Positions 8,472-14,247 of a DNA stretch of 64,000 nt are shown here, piece after piece. Source of the stretch: Actinomadura barringtoniae (GTDB lineage: Bacteria; Actinomycetota; Actinomycetes; Streptosporangiales; Streptosporangiaceae); the NCBI RefSeq assembly GCF_017573505.1, contig NZ_JAGEOJ010000015.1, positions 62,001 through 126,000 of the forward strand, in the 5' to 3' direction. The stretch's first letter is position 1; every line of letters starts with the position of its first letter. Position numbers and translations under genes: made by a program. The notes under the pieces are model-generated. The model was not told the origin of the DNA and ran no database searches. It saw only the letters and a list, made by a program, of their open reading frames with translations.

Positions 8472-9521
8472 ATGGCCACCTCGGAGTTCGTTCCTCAGCC
8501 CGCCCGCTTTGCAATCTTCGTCGATGCGGGGTACCTCTACGCGGCCTCCGGTGCGCTGCTGCTCGAGTGCAGCTCCCGGCGTGAATATAGGGTCGCGGCG
8601 GAGAAACTGATCAAAGCGTTGACGACCCATGCCGACGACCAGTTGCTAGGTGAGCTGCTACGGGTCTACTGGTTCGACGCGGCGCCGAAACGGCAGCCGA
8701 CGGTGGACCAACGAGTGATCGCCAACCTTCCGCTGGTGAAGCTGCGCCTGGGCAACCTGAACGCGCAGGGCCAGCAGAAGGGCGTGGACGCCCAGTTGCG
8801 CGCGGACCTGGAGGCGCTGGCCCGGCACCGTGCGATCACCGACGCGGTGCTGCTGGCGGGCGACGAGGACATGCTGCCCGCCGTGGAGGCCGCGCAGCGG
8901 TACGGGGTGCGCGTCCATCTGTGGGGCGTGGAACCGACCCACGGCTCCAACCAGGCCGAGTGGCTGGTCTGGGAGTCCGACACCGTCGAGGTCCTGCCCG
9001 CCGATTTTCTTCGCCCGTACTTCACTAAAGCCAAGGTGCTGCCCGTTCCGACCGCCGCTGCCGCCGCCGCTGCCGTCCGCGATGCCGCCGCCGTGCACGC
9101 GGGCACGCGCGCCCCGTCGGTGCCGTCCCCTTCGCAGGTCTTCGCCGGGCGTGCCCCGGCCGTCAAGCCGTCGCCCGTCGCGGTGAAGAACACCGTGCAC
9201 ACGACCGTGGGCCATGGCCCGTCACCGGCCTCGATGCCCGCCGTCGCCGACGGCAAGCTCGGGCCCGACCGCGACCACATGCTGGAGATCGGCGAGCACG
9301 TCGCCCAGAAGTGGATCTTCGAGCGGGGCCGCGACAACATCCGCGACCTGCTGCCCGGCCCGATCCTGCCGCCCGTCATCGACAAGGAACTGCTGATCGA
9401 GGCGGAGAAGGAGCTCGGCGGATCGCTGCGCCCCTATCAGGAGGCGCGGACCTGGCTGCGCGACGGCTTCTGGGAACGCGTCTACCGCGAGTTCGGCATC
9501 GGCATCGGCAAGTCCGACTGA
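8472..9521 (+). CDS. NYN-domain (PIN-like) putative ribonuclease
   Basis: A 349-residue protein whose first 180 residues form a NYN domain, a PIN-like metal-dependent RNase fold also found in limkain-type proteins. The acidic residues expected at the active site are present: Asp18 in IFVDAGYLY, the Asp in KGVDAQLRADL, and the Asp pair in LLAGDEDMLP. A proline- and alanine-rich linker (about 185-250) leads to a helical C-terminal region ending in WERVYREFGIGIG, which may be an RNA- or protein-binding module. No target is known. The gene follows accE but seems to have its own promoter and a foldable leader, so RNA-level feedback is possible but unproven. ATG is preceded by GTGAAAGG. Confidence 0.85.
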   Translation: MATSEFVPQPARFAIFVDAGYLYAASGALLLECSSRREYRVAAEKLIKALTTHADDQLLGELLRVYWFDAAPKRQPTVDQRVIANLPLVKLRLGNLNAQGQQKGVDAQLRADLEALARHRAITDAVLLAGDEDMLPAVEAAQRYGVRVHLWGVEPTHGSNQAEWLVWESDTVEVLPADFLRPYFTKAKVLPVPTAAAAAAAVRDAAAVHAGTRAPSVPSPSQVFAGRAPAVKPSPVAVKNTVHTTVGHGPSPASMPAVADGKLGPDRDHMLEIGEHVAQKWIFERGRDNIRDLLPGPILPPVIDKELLIEAEKELGGSLRPYQEARTWLRDGFWERVYREFGIGIGKSD

Positions 9522-9547
9522 CCGGCGCCGGGAAGTCCGACTGACCG
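9510..9547. repeat. Duplicated stop region of the NYN gene
   Basis: A 15-base segment (AAGTCCGACTGACCG) containing the TGA stop occurs at 9510-9524 and again at 9533-9547, a 23-bp period. It resembles the tandem duplication at the birA 3' end. Confidence 0.8.
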
Positions 9548-9596
9548 TTTCCGCCCCATCACGCACCGCGTTCTTCAAACGCGTTTTGTGATTAGT

Positions 9597-9634
9597 CCGA
9601 CACGAAACGTGTCGGTGCCGGTACAGTCCGGCGC
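9597..9634 (+). promoter_or_regulatory. Hairpin and leaderless promoter of the lipoprotein gene
   Basis: CCGACACG-AAA-CGTGTCGG (9597-9615) is a perfect 8-bp inverted repeat, either an operator or the terminator of the NYN gene. Seven bases after it, TACAGT (9622-9627) forms a -10 box located 7 nt before the GTG at 9635, a leaderless layout. The closeness of the palindrome to the -10 box would allow a repressor to block the promoter. Confidence 0.45.
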
Positions 9635-10861
9635 GTGATGGGGGGACATCGCACACCACAACGGGCCGCCGCGCTGCTGGCGGCCGTCATCGCGCTGTCG
9701 GCCTGCCGGTCGCCGGCGCCGTTCTACCGAACGGGCCACGGCTCGCCGGACGCCCCGGTCGTGGGCCTCGGCGGCGCCGCCCCGTACGTGCGGACGCCGT
9801 CGCCGACGCCACTGGCTCCGGCGGGCGACTCACCGGCCGTGCCGTCGCCGAGCGCCACGCATCCGCCGGTCGACGTCTACTCGGCCGCCGGTCCGGGCAT
9901 GCTGGCGCCCGCCGCCCGTGGCCTTCCGGCGCGCCTGTACGTTCCGAACATCCAGGGCAAGGCCGGGATCGTCGACGTCATCGACCAGCGCACGATGCGC
10001 CGTCTCGGCCGCCTCAAGGTCGGCAAGGCCCCGCAATGGATCGTTCCGTCGTGGGACTTCCGGACGCTGTGGGCGGCCGACCCGAGCCTCCAGGCGGCCG
10101 CTCCGGTCAGCCCGCACGCCGTCACCCGCGGGCGCGGCGTGGCCCTCACCGACCCCGGCGCGCTCTACTACACTCCCGACGGTACGAGCGCGCTCGTCAT
10201 GGCGCCCGGCCTGGGCCGCATCGACGCCCGCGACCCGCGCACGATGCGCATGATCGGCTCGATCGAGCTGCCCTGCCACGGCGCCGCCCACGCCGACTTC
10301 ACCGCCGACGGCAAGGCCCTGGTCGCGAGCTGCCCCTCGACCGGCTGGCTGGTCCGCGTCGATCCGGCCGTCCGTACGGTCACCGGCACCCTCCGCCTGC
10401 CCGCCGGGTCCAAGCCCGGCGACCTGCGCCTCTCCCCGGACGGCCGGACGTTCTACGTCGCCGACACCGCCCGGGGCGGCGTCTGGCTGGTCGACGCGTA
10501 CGACCTCCAGCGCGGCGGCTTCATCCCGACCGGGGCCGGCGCGCACGGCCTCGTCCTCACCCGCGACTCCCGCCGCCTCCTGGCCGTGGGCGAGGGCTCG
10601 ATCGCGGTGATCGACCTCGCCGCCCGCCAGGTGACGGCCCGCTGGCCGCTGTCGGCGCCCGGCCCCCTGGCCGTGGGCGGCCTGAACGCCGACGGCACCG
10701 CCCTCTGGCTGTCGGACACCGGATCCGGTTGGCTCTACCAACTGGCCACCCGGAACGGAAAAGTCCTGCACAAGGTCAAGGTCGGCGGCCACCCCCACGC
10801 CGTGTGCGTCTACCCGCAGCCCGGCCGCCACTCCCTAGGCGGTCCCGGCCTCTACAGATGA
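9635..10861 (+). CDS. Secreted beta-propeller lipoprotein (YncE/YVTN-like)
   Basis: A 408-residue lipoprotein. The N terminus has a short basic stretch, a hydrophobic core and the lipobox LSAC, so the Cys near residue 24 should be lipidated and the protein anchored outside the membrane. A Pro/Ser/Thr-rich linker runs to about residue 90. The rest is made of repeated blades with signatures such as LYYTPDGTSALV, DFTADGKALVAS, RLSPDGRTFYVAD and GLNADGTALWLSD, the YVTN/YncE type of propeller. Such domains bind ligands or partner proteins; no catalytic site is apparent and the specific role is unknown. GTG at 9635 and the ATG after it are both possible starts. Confidence 0.82.
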   Translation: MMGGHRTPQRAAALLAAVIALSACRSPAPFYRTGHGSPDAPVVGLGGAAPYVRTPSPTPLAPAGDSPAVPSPSATHPPVDVYSAAGPGMLAPAARGLPARLYVPNIQGKAGIVDVIDQRTMRRLGRLKVGKAPQWIVPSWDFRTLWAADPSLQAAAPVSPHAVTRGRGVALTDPGALYYTPDGTSALVMAPGLGRIDARDPRTMRMIGSIELPCHGAAHADFTADGKALVASCPSTGWLVRVDPAVRTVTGTLRLPAGSKPGDLRLSPDGRTFYVADTARGGVWLVDAYDLQRGGFIPTGAGAHGLVLTRDSRRLLAVGEGSIAVIDLAARQVTARWPLSAPGPLAVGGLNADGTALWLSDTGSGWLYQLATRNGKVLHKVKVGGHPHAVCVYPQPGRHSLGGPGLYR

Positions 10862-10919
10862 CTTTCGCGACTCCCCCTGGTCTATATCTGAGCAGAGACA
10901 TCCGAGCCCGGGAGGAATC

Positions 10920-11627
10920 GTGACCGATCACAAGGCCGGCGCCCTGCCCCCAATCGTCGATCAGAAGACCTGGCAGGCCGCGCTCGACGAGCTGCGCGCA
11001 CGGGAGAAGGCCGCCACCCGCGAACTCGACGCCATCGCCGCGCAGCGCCGCAGACTGCCCATGGTCGAGCTCCCCGACTACACGTTGAACGGCCCCGGCG
11101 GCCCGATCCGGCTGGTCGACGTCTTCGAAGGACGCTCCCAGCTCATCGTCTACAACCACATGTGGTTCGACGACGAGGAGTGGCAGTGCGGCGGCTGTAC
11201 GAGCCTGACCTCGCAGTACGTCCGGCTGGGCGCCCTCGACAACTACGACGCCCGCTTCGTCATCGTCACCAACGGCCCCATCGACCAGGCGCTGGCCTAC
11301 AAGGAGAAGGTCGGCAACACGATGGACTGGTACTCCTCGTCGGAGAGCCCGTTCGGCGCCGACGTGGACGCGCCGCCCGGCGGGGGCTTCGCGGTGAACG
11401 TCTTCCTCCGTGACGGCGACAAGGTCTACCGCACCTGGCACACCAGCGGCCGCGGCACCGAGCAGCTCAGCTACACCTTCGCGCTGGTCGACGTCCTGCC
11501 GTGGGGCCGCCAGGAGGAGTGGCAGGACTCACCCGAGGGCTGGCCGAAGTCCCCGACCTACTCCAAGTGGCTCGACTCCCCGGACGTAGCCCGCCTCTAC
11601 GGCCCGACCGCAGGGCACGAGACGTGA
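10920..11627 (+). CDS. DUF899 family thioredoxin-like protein
   Basis: A 235-residue protein of the DUF899 family, which has a thioredoxin-like fold. Typical features are the N-terminal helical segment with LDELRAREKAATRELDAIAA, the RRLPMVEL stretch, and WQCGGCTSLTSQY, a pair of Cys separated by two Gly that may be redox-active. The C-terminal DVLPWGRQEEWQDSPEGW is characteristic of the family. No signal peptide is seen, so it should be cytoplasmic. The substrate is unknown. The GTG start has GGGAGGA upstream with good spacing. A strong hairpin follows the stop. Confidence 0.85.
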   Translation: MTDHKAGALPPIVDQKTWQAALDELRAREKAATRELDAIAAQRRRLPMVELPDYTLNGPGGPIRLVDVFEGRSQLIVYNHMWFDDEEWQCGGCTSLTSQYVRLGALDNYDARFVIVTNGPIDQALAYKEKVGNTMDWYSSSESPFGADVDAPPGGGFAVNVFLRDGDKVYRTWHTSGRGTEQLSYTFALVDVLPWGRQEEWQDSPEGWPKSPTYSKWLDSPDVARLYGPTAGHET

Positions 11628-11645
11628 GAGCGACAGCATGAATCC

Positions 11646-11676
11646 GGCGCTGGTGAACTGGGGGTTCACCAGCGCC
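11646..11676. terminator. Perfect 13-bp hairpin between convergent genes
   Basis: Arms 11646-11658 and 11664-11676 are exactly complementary around a 5-nt loop (TGGGG). It lies between the stop of the DUF899 gene and the stop of the convergent MFS gene, followed by GGGTTTCGCTCTCT on the plus side. It probably ends both transcripts. Confidence 0.8.
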
Positions 11677-11688
11677 GGGTTTCGCTCT

Positions 11689-13143
11689 CTAGACGGCGGG
11701 TGTTGTCGCTTCGCGGGTCGGGGCGGACGGGGTTTGTTGCTTGGGGGCGCGCTTGAGGTTGAGGGCTACTAGCGCGGTGAGGGCGATTCCGGCGGCGGCG
11801 ATCAGCGTGGCGGTGCGCAGGCCGTCGGTGGTGGCGGCGCGGAGAGCGTCGCCCGTGAGGCCCTCCGTACCGGAGTTGGCGATCGCGACCAGGACGGCCA
11901 GGCCGACCGCGCCGCCGACCTGCTGGGTGGTGGAGGCCAGGCCGGACGCGACGCCCTGCTCGTCTTGGCCCGCTCCTGCGGCGGCCGCGCCGAACATCAG
12001 GGTGTAGGTCGCGCCCTGGCCGAGCCCCATGACGGCCAGGCCCGGGATCAGCGCGGCGTACGAGGCCGTGGTGGTCATGGTCAGGCCGAGGATCACGGTG
12101 CCGACGACGCCGACGGCGAGCGCGGCCGAGATCGTGAAGCGCATGCCGTACCGGGTGGCGAGGCGTCCGCCCGACTGGGACCCGACGGCGATCGCGATCA
12201 TCGGGACGAGGAACGCGATGCCGGTGCGGAACGGGCTGTAGCCGTGCACGCCCTGGAAGTAGACGGTCAGGAAGTACTGCAGCGTGCCGAAGCTGCCCAT
12301 GAACAGGAACGTGATCGCCGCGCCCGTGGTCAGGTCACGGCTGCGCAGCAGGCGCAACGGCAGCAGCGGGTCGGCGCCGCGCTTCTCGATCGCGACGAAC
12401 GCGGCGAGGAGAAGGATGCCCGCGGCCGCGCTCCCGAGGACGACGGCCGACGCCCATCCGCTGTCCGGGCCTTGGACCAGGGCGAAGACGATGAGGGTGG
12501 TGCCGACGGTCGCGGTCAGCGCACCCGCGAGGTCGAAGTGGCGGCGGACCGCGTTGGCGGCACGGGCCGTGTCGGGGGCGATCAGCGGGAACGCCAGGAT
12601 TGCCGCGGCGACGGCGAGCGGGACGTTCACGTAGAAGACCGCCGACCAGTCGAACGCGTCGGTGAGGACGCCGCCGAGCAGCGAGCCGAGGATCATGCCG
12701 CTGCCGCCCGCCGTTCCCCAGATGGCGTACGCGCGGTTGCGCTCGCGGCCCGCGGCGAAGCTCGTGCTGACGAGGGTGAGGGTGGCGGGGAAGAGGAACG
12801 CGCCGCCGACGCCCTGCACCGCGCGGGCGGCGATGAGCGTGCCGGGGTCGGCCGCGAGCCCGCCCGCCAGCGACGCCACCGCGTACAGCGACAGGCCGAG
12901 GACGAACATCCGGCGCGGCCCGAACAGGTCGCAGGCCCGCCCGCCGAGCAGCAGGAACCCGCCGAACGCCACGGCGTACGCGCTGACCACCCACTGCAGG
13001 CTCTGCGGCGAGAAGCCCAGCGCGTCGCCGATCTCCGGCAGCGCGACGTACACGATGTTGTAGTCGATCGCCTCGATGAGCTGGGCGAACGCCAGCAGCG
13101 CCAGCAGCAGTGCCGAGCGGCGCCGATTCACGATGGTGGACAT
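11689..13143 (-). CDS. MFS drug/proton antiporter, DHA2 (EmrB/QacA) type
   Basis: A 484-residue integral membrane exporter with about 14 predicted transmembrane helices. Motif D1 of the DHA2 family is visible in helix 1 (AIDYNIVYVALPEIGDALG), motif A in the GGRACDLFGPRRMF loop, and the FYVNVPLA segment typical of EmrB-like proteins follows helix 5. Such pumps expel hydrophobic toxins, dyes or antibiotics using the proton gradient. The start is the ATG at 13143, 8 bases after the stop of the AhpD-like gene, so the two form an operon. That operon is probably under the Rrf2 regulator upstream, which suggests export of redox-active or electrophilic compounds. Confidence 0.92.
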   Translation of the reverse strand: MSTIVNRRRSALLLALLAFAQLIEAIDYNIVYVALPEIGDALGFSPQSLQWVVSAYAVAFGGFLLLGGRACDLFGPRRMFVLGLSLYAVASLAGGLAADPGTLIAARAVQGVGGAFLFPATLTLVSTSFAAGRERNRAYAIWGTAGGSGMILGSLLGGVLTDAFDWSAVFYVNVPLAVAAAILAFPLIAPDTARAANAVRRHFDLAGALTATVGTTLIVFALVQGPDSGWASAVVLGSAAAGILLLAAFVAIEKRGADPLLPLRLLRSRDLTTGAAITFLFMGSFGTLQYFLTVYFQGVHGYSPFRTGIAFLVPMIAIAVGSQSGGRLATRYGMRFTISAALAVGVVGTVILGLTMTTTASYAALIPGLAVMGLGQGATYTLMFGAAAAGAGQDEQGVASGLASTTQQVGGAVGLAVLVAIANSGTEGLTGDALRAATTDGLRTATLIAAAGIALTALVALNLKRAPKQQTPSAPTREATTPAV

Positions 13144-13151
13144 GGCGGACC

Positions 13152-13607
13152 TCAGACGGCCGGGTTGCGGACGGTGACGTTGATGCGGTTCCAGGCGTTG
13201 ATGGCGGCGATCACCATGACCAGCGCGGCGAGGGACTCCTCGTCGTAGTGGTCGGCCGCGGTGTCCCAGATGTCGTCGGGCACGCCATCGGGATTGTCGG
13301 AGATGCGGGTCGCGGCCTCCGCGAGCGCCAGGGCGGCCCGTTCCTCGTCGGTGAAGAGGGGCGACTCGCGCCAGGCGGCGACCGACCAGAGGCGCTCGTC
13401 GGTCTCGCCCAGCTTCTTGGCGTCCCTGGCGTGCATGTTCACGCAGTAGGCGCAGCCGTTGATCTGGCTGACGCGCAGCCGCAGCAGATCCAGCAGGCCG
13501 TGCGGGACCGGGCTGCCGTTGATGTAGGTCTCCAGGGCCAGCAGGGCCTTGTAGCCGTCGGCGGCGGGCTTGATGACGTTCATCCGGGGCTGCATGGTGG
13601 TTCTCAT
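13152..13607 (-). CDS. AhpD-like carboxymuconolactone decarboxylase family protein
   Basis: A 151-residue protein of the CMD/AhpD fold. The motif NGCAYCVNMHARDAKK near residues 50-65 holds the two redox Cys (CxxC) and the nearby His of the alkylhydroperoxidase active site. Proteins of this type reduce organic peroxides or remove reactive metabolites with help from a thiol donor. It is the first gene of an operon with the MFS exporter and lies behind a candidate Rrf2 operator. The ATG at 13607 was used; a second in-frame ATG is at 13595. Confidence 0.9.
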   Translation of the reverse strand: MRTTMQPRMNVIKPAADGYKALLALETYINGSPVPHGLLDLLRLRVSQINGCAYCVNMHARDAKKLGETDERLWSVAAWRESPLFTDEERAALALAEAATRISDNPDGVPDDIWDTAADHYDEESLAALVMVIAAINAWNRINVTVRNPAV

Positions 13608-13617
13608 TTCTCGATGT

Positions 13618-13641
13618 TCTGGATATTTGATAGCTAGAATT
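13618..13641 (-). promoter_or_regulatory. Candidate Rrf2 operator before the AhpD-MFS operon
   Basis: The 24 bases at 13618-13641 match the element at 14186-14209 in 16 of 24 positions, in the same orientation, with shared CTGGA and C(C/T)AGAA ends. It lies 10 bases upstream of the AhpD-like start. The local sequence is AT-rich for this genome, as expected of a promoter. Role inferred. Confidence 0.5.
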
Positions 13642-13697
13642 AGGAGCGAAGAGAGGCCCGCCGGGCGACGGGCTTGGTCGTAGCTCGGGCTCGGAGC

Positions 13698-14183
13698 TCA
13701 GGTCCGCAGGTTGGCGAACCGGTTGCGGACGCCGCCGGGGGTGCCGGGGAAGCGCTTCTCGACGGTCTCGGCGATCTCGGCGATGGTCTGGCCCGCCAGC
13801 TCCTTGCGCCAGGCGAGATCGGCCTTGCGCATCGACTGCGAGATGACGCAGTGCTTGCGGTAGTCGACGTCCTCCCGCCCGTTCGGCCCCTTGCTGAGGA
13901 TGCCCTCGCAGCGGAACGCCTCCTCGGGACCCTCGATGGCGGTCACCACGTCCAGCACACTGATGTCCTTGGGCGCGCGGGCGAGCCGGAACCCGCCGCG
14001 CGGACCCGAGGTCGAGGTCAGGATCCCCGCGCGGGCGAGCGCCTGCAGCTGCTTGTTCAGGTAGGCGGTCGGCAGCTCGTAGAACGCCGCCAGCCGCGCC
14101 GCCGTCACGGCCTCGCCCGAGTCCATCCAGGTGAGGTTGACGCAACTGTGGAGCGCCCACTCGACGCCCTCGTTCATCCGCAT
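13698..14183 (-). CDS. Rrf2 family regulator, RsrR-like [2Fe-2S] redox sensor
   Basis: A 161-residue winged-helix regulator of the Rrf2 family (relatives IscR, NsrR). With the start at 14183, the N terminus puts Glu8 and His12 in the GVEWALH motif, and Cys92 and Cys112 lie 20 residues apart. Streptomyces RsrR binds its [2Fe-2S] cluster through Glu8, His12, Cys90 and Cys110, so the same ligand set is present. The triple-Cys loop of NsrR/IscR is absent. The HTH spans about residues 26-66 (LPTAYLNKQLQALARAG). It probably represses itself and the AhpD-MFS operon, releasing DNA on oxidation; this is inference. The start is supported by a TAATGT box 7 nt before the ATG. Confidence 0.88.
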   Translation of the reverse strand: MRMNEGVEWALHSCVNLTWMDSGEAVTAARLAAFYELPTAYLNKQLQALARAGILTSTSGPRGGFRLARAPKDISVLDVVTAIEGPEEAFRCEGILSKGPNGREDVDYRKHCVISQSMRKADLAWRKELAGQTIAEIAETVEKRFPGTPGGVRNRFANLRT

Positions 14184-14209
14184 AACCTGGACATTACACA
14201 TCCAGAAAT
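14184..14209 (-). promoter_or_regulatory. Leaderless promoter and autoregulatory operator of the Rrf2 gene
   Basis: On the minus strand the sequence contains CTGGA and TCCAG arms 9 bases apart (within 14186-14209). The -10 box TAATGT lies inside the repeat (complement of 14191-14196), then 7 nt and the ATG at 14183. A bound regulator would cover the -10 box, which fits autorepression. Confidence 0.55.
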
Positions 14210-14247
14210 AGCCGCGCAACCTCCGCCACGTTCACCACACCTGACAC

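Noticed and set aside
9597..9615. The hairpin as a sure terminator of the NYN gene
   Set aside because: Only 8 bp, no T-run and very close to a -10 box, so an operator is equally possible.
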